The notes below the pieces were generated by a model that did no database searches, was not told the origin of the DNA, and was given only the letters and a program-made list of their open reading frames with translations. The position numbers were made by a program, and so were the translations under genes. Positions 51,340-60,353 of a DNA stretch of 64,000 nt are shown piece by piece. Position 1 is the stretch's first letter. The number at the start of each line of letters is the position of its first letter. This DNA comes from Gemmatimonadota bacterium (GTDB taxonomy: Bacteria > Gemmatimonadota > Gemmatimonadetes > Gemmatimonadales > GWC2-71-9): assembly GCA_016874005.1 (NCBI GenBank), contig VGVQ01000001.1, positions 1-64,000 on the forward strand, in the 5' to 3' direction.

Positions 51340-51798
51340 ATGCGAATGCGTTTCGGCGGCGCTCCCGAGATCCGGGCCACCCGCGCCGCTGTCTGGAAGG
51401 CTCTGCTCGATCCCCACTTCGTCGCGTCGGTATCGACCGCCATCGAACGGGTCGACGCCAAGGACCCGACCCACTTCTCGGTCGTCGCCGGCCTCGGCGT
51501 GGGGATGCTGAAGGTCCGCTTCACCATCGATGCCGAGTTGTTCGACATCGTCGAACTCCAGTCGGCCAAGCTCAAGGCTCGCGGCAAGGCGCCCGGGTCG
51601 ACGCTCCAGGTGACCACCGGGTTTACCTTGACCGAGCTCGAGCCCAGTCTGGTCCGGCTCGCCTGGACGGCCGAGAGCGAGGTCGGCGGCACGGTGGCGA
51701 GCGTCGGCGCCAGACTGCTCGAAGGCACCGCCCGTCGATTGGCCGAGGAGTTCTGGCAGGACTTCGCCGACAAGGTGTCGGCCACCGCCGCGACATGA
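51340..51798 (+). CDS. coxG: CoxG-like SRPBCC-fold protein
   Basis: This 152-residue protein has the CoxG pattern: RATRAAVWKALLDPHFVAS at the N-terminus, FTIDAELFDIVE, and a C-terminal helix GARLLEGTARRLAEEFWQDF. CoxG proteins anchor Mo-hydroxylases to the membrane in characterised systems. AAGGA lies 7 nt before the ATG. Confidence 0.88.
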   Translation: MRMRFGGAPEIRATRAAVWKALLDPHFVASVSTAIERVDAKDPTHFSVVAGLGVGMLKVRFTIDAELFDIVELQSAKLKARGKAPGSTLQVTTGFTLTELEPSLVRLAWTAESEVGGTVASVGARLLEGTARRLAEEFWQDFADKVSATAAT

Positions 51799-52691
51799 CA
51801 CCGCTCGACAGCGTCGACGCCGTTCAGCGAGCCCTCGCCGCCACGGGCTACCTCGCCGACACCGACCTCGCCACCGCCCTCTACCTGGCCCTTCGGCTCG
51901 AGCGTCCGCTCTTCCTCGAGGGAGAAGCCGGGGTCGGCAAGACCGAGCTGGCCCGGGCACTCGCCGGCGTCACCGGCGCCGAGATGATCCGGCTCCAGTG
52001 CTACGAAGGCATCGATCAAGCCACCGCGCTCTACGAGTGGGACTACCCGCGCCAGATGCTCGAGATTCGCCGCCAGGAATCGGAGGCCCGCCCGACCGGC
52101 CAGCCACCCCAGAACATCTTCAGCGAGAGTTTCCTGATCGAGCGGCCATTGCTCCGCGCCATCCGGTCCCGAGGGCCGGTTCCGCCGATTCTGCTGATCG
52201 ACGAGATCGACCGGGCCGACGAGGAATTCGAAGCCTTTCTCCTCGAGTTGCTGGCCGATTTCGCGGTGACGATTCCCGAGCTTGGCACGGTCCGGGCCGC
52301 GGTGCGGCCCCGGGTCGTCCTCACCAGCAACCGGACCCGGGAAGTGCACGACGCGCTCAAACGGCGCTGCTTCTATCACTGGATCGACTCCCCCACCGCG
52401 GCCCGCGAGCTCGAGATTCTCGAGCGGCGGCTCCCCGGAATCGCCGGCAAGCTCGCCGCCCAGGTCGTGGCGTTCGTCCAGCGACTGCGGGCCACCGACT
52501 TGTCGAAAGTGCCCGGCGTCGCCGAGACGATCGACTGGGCGGCGGCGCTGACCGCGCTCGACGCCACCGAGCTCACCCCGGCGGACATCGACCGGACCCT
52601 CGGGGTGCTGCTCAAGTATCAGGAAGACGTCGCTCGGCTCAAAGGCGATGGCGCCCGAACGCTCTTCGCCGAGGTAACCGCTCGCCGGTGA
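51795..52691 (+). CDS. coxD: CoxD-like MoxR-family AAA ATPase
   Basis: This 298-residue AAA+ ATPase has Walker A EGEAGVGKTELA (about 39-50), Walker B ILLIDEIDRADEEFE, sensor 1 in VLTSNRTREV and a late Arg finger region (RRCFYHW). CoxD and CoxE together mature the active site of form I CODH. Presence here with a form II-type large subunit suggests a more general maturation role. Overlaps coxG and coxE by 4 nt each. Confidence 0.9.
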   Translation: MTPLDSVDAVQRALAATGYLADTDLATALYLALRLERPLFLEGEAGVGKTELARALAGVTGAEMIRLQCYEGIDQATALYEWDYPRQMLEIRRQESEARPTGQPPQNIFSESFLIERPLLRAIRSRGPVPPILLIDEIDRADEEFEAFLLELLADFAVTIPELGTVRAAVRPRVVLTSNRTREVHDALKRRCFYHWIDSPTAARELEILERRLPGIAGKLAAQVVAFVQRLRATDLSKVPGVAETIDWAAALTALDATELTPADIDRTLGVLLKYQEDVARLKGDGARTLFAEVTARR

Positions 52692-53845
52692 TTGCCGCCA
52701 ACCTGGTGGCGTTCGGCCGACTGCTCCGGCGCGCCGGCCTGGCGATCTCGCCGGGGTCCACCGAGCTGTTCGCGAATGCCATCGACCTGATCGGCTTCGA
52801 CCACAAGGCGCGGGTCCGAGCCGCGGGCCGGGCGATCTACGTCCGGCGCCGGGAGGATCGGGAGTTGTTCGATCGGGCGTTCGGTTTGTTCTGGCGCCGC
52901 CACGGCGATCCCGGCGACGCGCCGATCCTGCCCCGGATGCGGCAGGACCGCCGGGCGCCGCCGACCTTCCCCGCCCCGATCCCCGGGAGCGACGCGTTCG
53001 CCGAAGACGTCTCGCCCCGGATCGATAAAACGCTGGCCAGCGGCGACGAGCGGATTCGTCACGCCGATTTCGCGACCCTAACGGGGCCCGAGATCCGTGA
53101 CGCGTTCGCGATGCTGGCCCGACTGGTCCCGCAACTGCCCCTCCGGCCTTCTCGCCGGTGGCGAATGCAGCGACGGCGGGGAGCCCGCCCGGCCCGGGCC
53201 TGGATGCTGCGGCGGAGTCTCCGCACCTTCGGGGAGCCGCTCCAATGGCGCTGGCTGGCCCACCCGCGCCGGCCTCGGCCGATCGTGCTGATCACCGACA
53301 TCAGCGGCTCGATGGAACGCTACAGCCGCCTGATGCTGCGGTTCGCCCACGCGCTGGCCCAATCGGGGGCCCCGGTCGAGGTGTTCGTGTTCGGCACCCG
53401 GCTCACCCGAATCACCCGCGAGCTGATGGTCCGCGATGCCGACAGCGCCCTGGAGCGGGTCGGCCACCTGGTCGTCGACTGGAACGGTGGCACCCGGATC
53501 GGCGAGAGCCTGGCCGACCTCAACCGCCGCTGGGTCCGCCGGACGATCCGGAGCGGGGCGGTGGTGCTGATCATGTCGGATGGCTGGGAACGCGGCGATC
53601 CCGAGCTGCTCGGCGCCGAGATGGCCCGGTTGGCCCGGGCATGCTATCGTCTCTATTGGCTCGACCCGTTGGCCAGCCAGCCGGGGTTCGTACCCGAGGT
53701 GGCCGGGCTCGAGGCGGCCCTGCCGCACGTCGACGCGCTGTTGCCGTGCGCGTCGGTCGGGTCGCTCGAGGAGCTGGCCCAACGGTTGATCGAGGTCTCG
53801 TCGCGGGAGCCGCGGCGGTTTCATACCATGAGCGGATCATCATGA
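52688..53845 (+). CDS. coxE: CoxE-like von Willebrand factor A protein
   Basis: This protein has 385 residues. An N-terminal helical, Arg-rich region is followed by a VWA domain with the MIDAS motif LITDISGSMERYS, the metal-binding Thr in NGGTRIGESL, and the Asp in LIMSDGWERGD. It is the MIDAS partner of the AAA ATPase CoxD. The GTG at 52688 forms a GTGA overlap with coxD. Confidence 0.9.
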   Translation: MIAANLVAFGRLLRRAGLAISPGSTELFANAIDLIGFDHKARVRAAGRAIYVRRREDRELFDRAFGLFWRRHGDPGDAPILPRMRQDRRAPPTFPAPIPGSDAFAEDVSPRIDKTLASGDERIRHADFATLTGPEIRDAFAMLARLVPQLPLRPSRRWRMQRRRGARPARAWMLRRSLRTFGEPLQWRWLAHPRRPRPIVLITDISGSMERYSRLMLRFAHALAQSGAPVEVFVFGTRLTRITRELMVRDADSALERVGHLVVDWNGGTRIGESLADLNRRWVRRTIRSGAVVLIMSDGWERGDPELLGAEMARLARACYRLYWLDPLASQPGFVPEVAGLEAALPHVDALLPCASVGSLEELAQRLIEVSSREPRRFHTMSGSS

Positions 53846-54888
53846 GAGAATTGTTGGCCGAGTATCGACGGTTCGCGGAGGCCGGCCCGGTGGGGCGGGC
53901 AGTGATCACCGAGGTCTGGGGGTCGGGCCCCCGCGGCGAGGGCGCGGTCCTGCTGGCGACGCCGGATGGCCGGATGGCCGGCTCGGTGTCGGGCGGGTGC
54001 GTCGAGAACGCGGTGGTCGAGGAGATCCAGGCGGCGATGGCGCGGGGCGTCGGGAAGTCGCTCCAGTACGGGGTCACCCACGAAAAGGCCTGGGAATACG
54101 GACTGTCCTGCGGCGGGACGATCTCGCTCCTGGTCGAGCCTAACGTCAGGCCCGAGCTGGTCCGAGCGGCGGCCGACCCCCGAGGCAGCGTGGTGGCCAC
54201 CGTGGTGACGCCGGGCCCGCTGTCGCTCGCCACCTTGATCTACCGGGAAGATGGGAGCCGGGAGGCGCCCGCGCTCCCCCCCGGGCTGGCCGAGACGATC
54301 GCCGCCGGCGCGGCCGACGCCCTCCGGAAGAACACCAGCCGGGCCGAGACCATCCCGCACGGCGGCGGGGAGATCCGCGTCCTCTACGAGGTCTTCGCCC
54401 GGCGGCCGACCTTGCTCATCTTCGGCGGAGTCCACATCGCCACGGCGCTGGTCCGACTGGCCAAGCCGCTCGGGTTCCGCACGGTGGTGGCGGACGCGCG
54501 CGAGGCGTTCGTCAATCGGGAGCGGTTCCCCGACGCCGACGAGCTGGTCATCGGCTGGCCGGACGACGTCTTCGACAAGTTCGGGATCGACGCGGCGACC
54601 TGCATCGTGCTGCTGACCCACGATCCCAAGTTCGACGAGCCTGCGGTGGACCGGGCGTTGCGGTCGCCGGCCGCGTACGTCGGGGTGATCGGGTCGCGAA
54701 AGACCCAGCAGCTCCGGCGGGAGCGGCTGGCCAAGGCCGGGTTCTCGGAGGCGGAGATCGCCCGGCTCAAGGGGCCGATCGGGTTGGATCTGGGCGGCCG
54801 CGAGCCGGCCGACATTGCCCTGTCGATCCTAGCCGAGATCGCGGCGGCCCGGTACGGCGGGAAGATCGTCCGCGGAAAGGGTGGCTGA
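53842..54888 (+). CDS. XdhC/CoxF-family cofactor insertion protein
   Basis: This protein has 348 residues. The N-terminal XdhC/CoxI domain has GSVSGGCVENAVVEEI and LSCGGTISLLVEP with its conserved cysteine. The C-terminal Rossmann domain has LLIFGGVHIATALVRLA, VIGSRKTQQLRRERL and LGGREPADIALSILAEI. Such proteins sulfurate and insert the Mo cofactor. Last gene of the cox-like operon. Confidence 0.9.
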   Translation: MRELLAEYRRFAEAGPVGRAVITEVWGSGPRGEGAVLLATPDGRMAGSVSGGCVENAVVEEIQAAMARGVGKSLQYGVTHEKAWEYGLSCGGTISLLVEPNVRPELVRAAADPRGSVVATVVTPGPLSLATLIYREDGSREAPALPPGLAETIAAGAADALRKNTSRAETIPHGGGEIRVLYEVFARRPTLLIFGGVHIATALVRLAKPLGFRTVVADAREAFVNRERFPDADELVIGWPDDVFDKFGIDAATCIVLLTHDPKFDEPAVDRALRSPAAYVGVIGSRKTQQLRRERLAKAGFSEAEIARLKGPIGLDLGGREPADIALSILAEIAAARYGGKIVRGKGG

Positions 54889-54891
54889 TCG

Positions 54892-56376
54892 ATGACGATG
54901 CTCAGGGTGCTCGCCGCGGCGTCCTTGCCGCGCAACGCGGTCCTCGGATTCCTGGCGCTCGCGCTGTTTCCAAGGGCGGCGCGTTCCCAGCCGGTGGCGG
55001 ATCATCCCCGGGTTCGTGAGGCCATCGCGGTGTTGGGGCGGTGGCTCGACGCCGAGCGGGCCTTCAAGCGAATCCCCGGCTTGTCGGCGGCGATCGTCTC
55101 GGATCAGGAGGTCATCTGGCAAGCCGGCTTCGGCTTCGCGGATCTGGCCCGCCAGACGCCGGCCACCGCCACGACGCTCTACAGCATCTGCTCGATCTCC
55201 AAGTTGTTCACCAGCATCGCCGCGATGCAGCTCCGCGACGCTGGCAAGCTCCGGCTCGACGATCCGGTCGCGAAGCACTTACCCTGGTTCTCGCTCAAGA
55301 ACCGGAACCCGGCCGATGGCGAGGTCACCATCGAGGGTCTCATGACCCACGCCTCCGGCCTGCCGCGGGAAGCGGCCTATCCCTATTGGAGCGCGCCGAG
55401 CTTCGAGTTTCCGAGCCGAGACCAGATCAAGGGGGCGTTGGCGGGCCAGGAGATGCTCTACCGCCCGGAGCGGTTCTTCCAGTACTCTAATCTTGGCATG
55501 ACCCTGTTGGGCGAGATCGTGATCGCGGCCACCGGGAAGACGTTCGACCAGGCGGTCCGCGGCCAGCTGCTCGACCCCCTCGGGATGCGCGACACCCACA
55601 CCGACATGCCGGCCCACGAGCGGGGCCGCCGCCTCGCCACGGGGTACGGCAGCTGGGGCCGCTCGGGCGATCGGGCCGCCCTGCCGTTCTACCAGGCCCA
55701 GGGCATCGCCCCGGCCGCCGGGTTCGCGTCGACCGCGCTCGACCTGGCCCGGTTCGCGTCGTGGCAATTCCGGCTCCTGGCCAAAGGCGGCACCGAGTTG
55801 CTCTCGGCCAACACGTTGCGGGAGATGCAGCGGGTCCACTTCGTCGATCCGGACTGGGAGACCCGGTGGGGACTCGGGTTCGTCGTCTGGCGCCAGGAGA
55901 ACGAAACCCTGGTGGGCCACGATGGCGCCTGCCCGGGCTATCGCACCGCGCTCGCCATGAACCCGACTCATCGGCTCGCCGCGATCGTGATGACGAACGC
56001 CATCGACGCCGACGCGTCCAGCCTGGGCGAGCGAGCCCATGCCTTGATGCTGCCCGCCATCAAGGCCGCCCGGAGCGACTCGGGCCCGGCCAAGCCACCA
56101 GAGCCCGGGCTCGAGCCGTACTTCGGTGGGTATCAGTCGTCGTTCGGCGGCGAGATGCACGTGGTCCGGTGGGAAGGCGGGCTCGGAACCATCTGGCTGC
56201 CGAGTGACAATCCCGCCAAGGCGGTCACCAAGTACCGGAAGATCGGGGAGCACGCTTTCCGGCGGATTCGGGGCGACGGGGAGCTGGCGGAAGAACTGCG
56301 TTTCGACGTCGGGAGCGACGGGCGAGCCATCCGGGCCCGGTCGAACTACAACGTGATGCCCCGGATCGATCCCTAA
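54892..56376 (+). CDS. Exported serine hydrolase, beta-lactamase class C-like (CubicO)
   Basis: This 494-residue protein has a signal peptide (LGFLALALFPRAARSQ). The catalytic motifs are SISK (about residues 102-105, Ser nucleophile and Lys), YSN (about 199-201) and a late GHDG in place of KTG, as in esterase-type relatives. The last about 80 residues form a separate beta domain. Probable peptidase or esterase of the cell envelope. It follows the cox-like operon after 3 nt but is not functionally related. Its TAA lies in a CGTTAGGG sequence at the convergent junction with hisIE. Confidence 0.88.
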   Translation: MTMLRVLAAASLPRNAVLGFLALALFPRAARSQPVADHPRVREAIAVLGRWLDAERAFKRIPGLSAAIVSDQEVIWQAGFGFADLARQTPATATTLYSICSISKLFTSIAAMQLRDAGKLRLDDPVAKHLPWFSLKNRNPADGEVTIEGLMTHASGLPREAAYPYWSAPSFEFPSRDQIKGALAGQEMLYRPERFFQYSNLGMTLLGEIVIAATGKTFDQAVRGQLLDPLGMRDTHTDMPAHERGRRLATGYGSWGRSGDRAALPFYQAQGIAPAAGFASTALDLARFASWQFRLLAKGGTELLSANTLREMQRVHFVDPDWETRWGLGFVVWRQENETLVGHDGACPGYRTALAMNPTHRLAAIVMTNAIDADASSLGERAHALMLPAIKAARSDSGPAKPPEPGLEPYFGGYQSSFGGEMHVVRWEGGLGTIWLPSDNPAKAVTKYRKIGEHAFRRIRGDGELAEELRFDVGSDGRAIRARSNYNVMPRIDP

Positions 56377-56963
56377 CGACCGCGCCGTTCGAGCGCCTCC
56401 GCGACCTCGGCCCAGGAACGGCCGAGGGCTCGCAACGCCACGACGGCGTGATAGACCAGGTCCGCGGCTTCCTCGACCGCGCGATCGGGGTCGCCGTCAG
56501 CGCAGGCCACCGCGAGTTCGCCGGCTTCCTCTCCGAGCTTCTTGAGGCGGAGGTTACGATCGCCGAGCAGCTTGGCGGTGTACCCGGTGGCGCCGGCCGT
56601 CGCGGCCCGCTCCCGCACCACCGCGTCGAGCCGGCCCAGGGCCGTGGCGGGCTCGGCCCCGAAGCAGGTCCGGGCCCCGGTGTGACAGGCCGGCCCGGCC
56701 GACCGCACCCGGGCCAGCACCGCGTCGCCATCGCAGTCGAGCGCCAGGCCCACCACCCGTTGGACGTTGCCGCTGGTCGCGCCCTTGTGCCACAGCCCGC
56801 GGGAGCGCGATCGGTAGTGCATCTCGCCGGTCGCCACGGTGCGCTCGATGGCTTCGCGGTCGGCGAAGGCGACCATCAGGACCTCGCCCGAGACGTCGTC
56901 CTGGGCCACCACGGTGATCAGCCCACCGCCCTTGGCGAAATCGATGGCGTCGAGGTCGATCAT
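56373..56963 (-). CDS. hisIE: Bifunctional phosphoribosyl-AMP cyclohydrolase / phosphoribosyl-ATP pyrophosphatase
   Basis: This protein has 196 residues. The N-terminal HisI part (about 1-105) has MVAFADREAIERTVATGEMHYRSRSR (in pieces), LWHKGATSGN and the zinc-binding DCDGDAVL and CHTG. The C-terminal HisE part has the pyrophosphatase helices KKLGEEAGELAVACADGD and EEAADLVYHAVVALR. It performs steps 2 and 3 of histidine synthesis. Last gene of the his operon, 25 bp after hisN. Confidence 0.93.
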   Translation of the reverse strand: MIDLDAIDFAKGGGLITVVAQDDVSGEVLMVAFADREAIERTVATGEMHYRSRSRGLWHKGATSGNVQRVVGLALDCDGDAVLARVRSAGPACHTGARTCFGAEPATALGRLDAVVRERAATAGATGYTAKLLGDRNLRLKKLGEEAGELAVACADGDPDRAVEEAADLVYHAVVALRALGRSWAEVAEALERRGR

Positions 56964-56988
56964 TGGCTCCCCTTGGCGTCGAGGCGGC

Positions 56989-57768
56989 TCATCGGCCGCC
57001 CTCGACCAGCAGGCTCCGGACCGTCAGGTCCAATACCTTGTTAGTGGCGATCGTGTCCCCCCCGAACCCCGTCCGCCGCCCCCGCCAGTCGGTCAGGACT
57101 CCTCCAGCCTCCTCGATGATCGGCAGCAGGCAGGCCGAATCCCAGGCGTGCATCTTGTCGTCGACCATCACCTCGGCGCGTCCGGTGGCCACCAGCAGGT
57201 ACCCGAAACAGTCGCCCCAGGTCCGGACCACTCGGGCCTGCCCGGCCAGGGTCTGCCAGGCCTCGCGACGACGGTCGCTCTCGGGAAACCGGTCGTCGGT
57301 GGTGAGCACCGTGGCATGGGCGAGCGAATCGGTGGTCGACACCGCGCAGCGGGAACCCTTCCACCACGCTCCCAAACCGGTCACCGCGACCACCGTCTCC
57401 TCGACCGCGGCGCAGTTGATGGCGCCGCCGACGACCTCGTCGCCTTCAGTCACCGCGATCAGGCTCCCCCACAGCGGCACCCCGGCCACGAAACTCTTGG
57501 TCCCGTCGATCGGATCGATCAGCCAGCGCCGCCGGGCGGCGGGATTGCCGGAGTGGCCGAACTCCTCGCCCAGCACCGCGTCATCGGGGAACCGCTTGGC
57601 GATCCACTCGCGGGCGACCCGTTCGGCCTCCCGATCGGCCACGGTGACCGGGCTGCCGTCGCCCTTGTGGTCGACCGAGTCGAGCTTGCCGAAATGGCCT
57701 AACGCCGCCCGGCCGGTGACCTTGGCCACCTCGGCGAGGGCTTCGAAGAGGAGCTTTCCTTCGTTCAC
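56989..57768 (-). CDS. hisN: Inositol-monophosphatase-family histidinol-phosphatase
   Basis: This 259-residue enzyme has the family metal motifs LGEEFGHSG (Glu), [20 protein letters not shown] and the C-terminal [15 protein letters not shown]. It supplies the histidinol-phosphate phosphatase activity that HisB here lacks. The GTG at 57768 overlaps the hisF stop as GTGA. Confidence 0.9.
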   Translation of the reverse strand: MNEGKLLFEALAEVAKVTGRAALGHFGKLDSVDHKGDGSPVTVADREAERVAREWIAKRFPDDAVLGEEFGHSGNPAARRRWLIDPIDGTKSFVAGVPLWGSLIAVTEGDEVVGGAINCAAVEETVVAVTGLGAWWKGSRCAVSTTDSLAHATVLTTDDRFPESDRRREAWQTLAGQARVVRTWGDCFGYLLVATGRAEVMVDDKMHAWDSACLLPIIEEAGGVLTDWRGRRTGFGGDTIATNKVLDLTVRSLLVEGGR

Positions 57769-58523
57769 CAGGTCCTCCTGGTTGGAATCCCCGCGGCGAT
57801 CAGGGCGGTTTTCAGATCCCGCACGGTGACCACCCCGTCGTGGACGATGCCGGCCACCAACGCCGCGTCGGCGCCGGCCGCGAGCGCCTCCACCAGATGC
57901 TCGGCCCGGCCGGCGCCGCCGCTCGCGATGACCGGGACCGAGACCCGATCCGCGATGGCCCGGGTCAGCTCGAGATCATAACCGGCCCGAACCCCGTCGC
58001 GATCGATGCTGGTCACCAGCAACTCGCCGGCCCCGATCTCCACGGCCCGCGCCGCCCAGGCCACCGCGTCGAGATCGGTGGGCTGCCGGCCCCCCTTGGT
58101 GTAGACCCGCCAGCCGTCACCGGAGCGGGCCGCGTCGATGCTCACCACCACGCATTGGCTGCCGAATCGCTCCGCGGCCTCGGATATCAGCCCGGGTCGC
58201 TCGACGGCCGCGGTATTGAGGCTCACCTTGTCGGCGCCGGCGCGCAAGACACGGGCAACGTCGTCCGCCGAGCGGACCCCGCCGCCCACCGTGAGCGGGA
58301 TGAAGAGCCGCTCCGCGGTGGCTCGAACCACCTCGAGCAGGGTGGCGCGGGCCTCGGCCGAGGCCGAGATGTCGAGAAAGACGATCTCGTCGGCACCCTC
58401 CCGCTCGTACCGCTCGGCGGCCTCCACCGCGTCGCCAAGATCGCGCAGGTCCCGGAACTTCACGCCTTTGACGACTCGGCCACCTTGGACGTCGAGGCAG
58501 ACGATGACCCGTTTGGAGAGCAT
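57765..58523 (-). CDS. hisF: Imidazole glycerol phosphate synthase cyclase subunit
   Basis: This 252-residue (beta-alpha)8 enzyme begins [18 protein letters not shown] with the catalytic Asp, and has [34 protein letters not shown] (second catalytic Asp) and VIASGGAG. It works with HisH to make the imidazole ring. Its ATG shares a base with the hisB stop. Confidence 0.95.
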   Translation of the reverse strand: MLSKRVIVCLDVQGGRVVKGVKFRDLRDLGDAVEAAERYEREGADEIVFLDISASAEARATLLEVVRATAERLFIPLTVGGGVRSADDVARVLRAGADKVSLNTAAVERPGLISEAAERFGSQCVVVSIDAARSGDGWRVYTKGGRQPTDLDAVAWAARAVEIGAGELLVTSIDRDGVRAGYDLELTRAIADRVSVPVIASGGAGRAEHLVEALAAGADAALVAGIVHDGVVTVRDLKTALIAAGIPTRRTW

Positions 58524-59050
58524 CAGACGAGCCGGACCGAGCCCTTGGTGGACATGGTGTCCTCTCGGGGCCGAAGCGCTTGGCCGAGGCACCGGCCCAG
58601 CGCCTTGAACGCGGCTTCGACGATGTGGTGACGGTCGGAGCCGCGAATGACCCGCAGGTGGAGGGTGGCGCCGGCGTTCTCCGCGAACGAACGCATCCAG
58701 TGGTCGTAGAGCTTGCTCGGGATCGGTCCCCGATAGTACGCTCGGCCGCCGAGATCGAGAGCCGCCTCGACCAGGGCATCGTCCATCGGGATGACCTGGT
58801 GGCCGAATCGTTCGATCGGCCGCTCCCGCTCGCCCGCGACGGCTTTCCCCAGGGCGATGGCGACGTCTTCGATGAGGTGATGAGGAAGATCGCCCCGGGC
58901 CCTCGCCACCAGCGGCAACGCGGCGTAGCGAGCCAGCGTCGTCATCATGTGGTCGAGAAACGGCACCGTGGTCTCGATCTGCGAGAGTCCCGGCGCCGGG
59001 AACTCCACCACGATCTCGGTTTCGTTGGTTTCACGCGTAATCCGGGTCAT
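58523..59050 (-). CDS. hisB: Imidazoleglycerol-phosphate dehydratase, divergent
   Basis: This 175-residue protein retains FLDHM near residue 31, an HH pair in [30 protein letters not shown] and a late [16 protein letters not shown], which supply the metal ligands. The usual first DDHHTVED segment is altered to a shorter PHHLIED form, and the protein is about 20 residues shorter than typical HisB. There is no phosphatase domain, consistent with hisN in the operon. Confidence 0.88.
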   Translation of the reverse strand: MTRITRETNETEIVVEFPAPGLSQIETTVPFLDHMMTTLARYAALPLVARARGDLPHHLIEDVAIALGKAVAGERERPIERFGHQVIPMDDALVEAALDLGGRAYYRGPIPSKLYDHWMRSFAENAGATLHLRVIRGSDRHHIVEAAFKALGRCLGQALRPREDTMSTKGSVRLV

Positions 59051-59760
59051 TCGGCGAACTCCAGTCCGACCGCGATCGGATCGATCCGGTCCGTGTACAG
59101 TGCCATGCCGATCACCGCCCGGGCCGCTCCGACGGCGGCCAAGGCGCGGAGGTCCTCGATGGTTCCGATCCCGCCGGAGGCGTGGATCGGGTGCCGCGAG
59201 GTCCTGACGGCCTCCTCGATGACCGCGTGGTCCGGGCCCTCGAGTCGGCCTTCGCGATGCACCGCGGTCACCAGCACTCCGGCCAGCGGGAGGGGATCGA
59301 TCCGGGCGAGGAAGTGATCGACCGCGACTCCCGCTCCGTGACCCCAGCCGCGGGTCACCACCTCGCGCTGCCTAACGTCGGCGGCGACCACCAGGCGCCC
59401 CGGCCACCGGGCCGCCACCGCCGCCAGCCAATCGGCGTCTTCGACCGCCTTGGTCCCCACCACCACGGTGTCGGCACCGGCCGCGAGCAACGCCTCGATC
59501 CGACTCGCCGAGGCGACCCCGCCCCCGACCTGGACCCGCTGCCGGCGGAGCGACAACACCGCGGTCACCGTGCCGTCGTTGTCGCCTCGCCCGGTGGCGC
59601 GATCGAGGTCAACCAAGTGGAGATGCGAGAACCCCGACCTGGCCCATCGCTCGGCGACCGCGACCGGATCGGGTAACCGAACCCGCTCGGCGTCGTAATC
59701 GCCGCCGACCAGCTGAACGCAGGCGCCCTCGCGGAGGTCGAGCGCGGGGACCGCGATCAT
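59047..59760 (-). CDS. hisA: ProFAR isomerase
   Basis: This 237-residue (beta-alpha)8 isomerase has PALDLREGACVQLVGGD with the catalytic Asp, the VGGGVASASRIEALLAAG phosphate site, and HASGGIGTIEDLRALAAVG. The second catalytic region is GVLVTAVHREGRLEG; HisA usually has Asp at that turn (TDIxxDG), and here it reads AVHREG. That is unusual and may affect catalysis. It overlaps hisH and hisB by 4 nt. Confidence 0.9.
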   Translation of the reverse strand: MIAVPALDLREGACVQLVGGDYDAERVRLPDPVAVAERWARSGFSHLHLVDLDRATGRGDNDGTVTAVLSLRRQRVQVGGGVASASRIEALLAAGADTVVVGTKAVEDADWLAAVAARWPGRLVVAADVRQREVVTRGWGHGAGVAVDHFLARIDPLPLAGVLVTAVHREGRLEGPDHAVIEEAVRTSRHPIHASGGIGTIEDLRALAAVGAARAVIGMALYTDRIDPIAVGLEFAE

Positions 59761-60353
59761 CGCCGAACCGACCCGAGGTAATCCGCGATCAGCCGCACTC
59801 CTGGCTCGGAGCTCTTCTCGGGGTGGAACTGAACCCCGAGCACCGCGTCGCGCCGGACGGCCGCCGGGTATCGGTCGCCTTGGTGCTCGCTCCAGCCAAT
59901 GACCACCCGCTCGTCCACCGGGCGGCAGACGTAGCTGTTGGCGTAGTATGCCTCACGAAGCCCCACCCGCTCGAAGATCCGATCGCCGGCGGGCTCGATG
60001 GCGTTCCAGCCGATCTGGGGGACTTCGGTCGCGCGCAGTCTGGTGACTCGGCCGCTGAAAACGCCGAGGCCGGGCCCGCCGCCCTCTTCCGAGTCGTCGA
60101 ACAAGAGCTGCATCCCGAGGCAGATCCCAAGACACGGGAGCCCGGCCTCGATCGCCGCCCGGAGCGCGTCGCGGGCCGGACCGATCCGACCGGCCGCCTG
60201 GGCGAAGGCGCCGACGCCTGGTAGGACCAGCAGGTCGGTGTCGAGGGCCCGAAGCGGGTCGGGTTCGACCGTTGGCTGGATGCCGGCCCGGGCAATCGCC
60301 TTGGCCAGCGAGTGGATGTTGCCGGCGCCGTAGTCGAACAGGGTCACCCTCAC
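59757..60353 (-). CDS. hisH: Imidazole glycerol phosphate synthase glutaminase subunit
   Basis: This 198-residue glutamine amidotransferase has LFDYGAGNIHSLAKA at the start, the catalytic Cys in GICLGMQLLFDDSEE and His in GVQFHPEKSS. It feeds ammonia to HisF. The GTG at 60353 overlaps the hisC stop (GTGA). Confidence 0.95.
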   Translation of the reverse strand: MRVTLFDYGAGNIHSLAKAIARAGIQPTVEPDPLRALDTDLLVLPGVGAFAQAAGRIGPARDALRAAIEAGLPCLGICLGMQLLFDDSEEGGGPGLGVFSGRVTRLRATEVPQIGWNAIEPAGDRIFERVGLREAYYANSYVCRPVDERVVIGWSEHQGDRYPAAVRRDAVLGVQFHPEKSSEPGVRLIADYLGSVRR

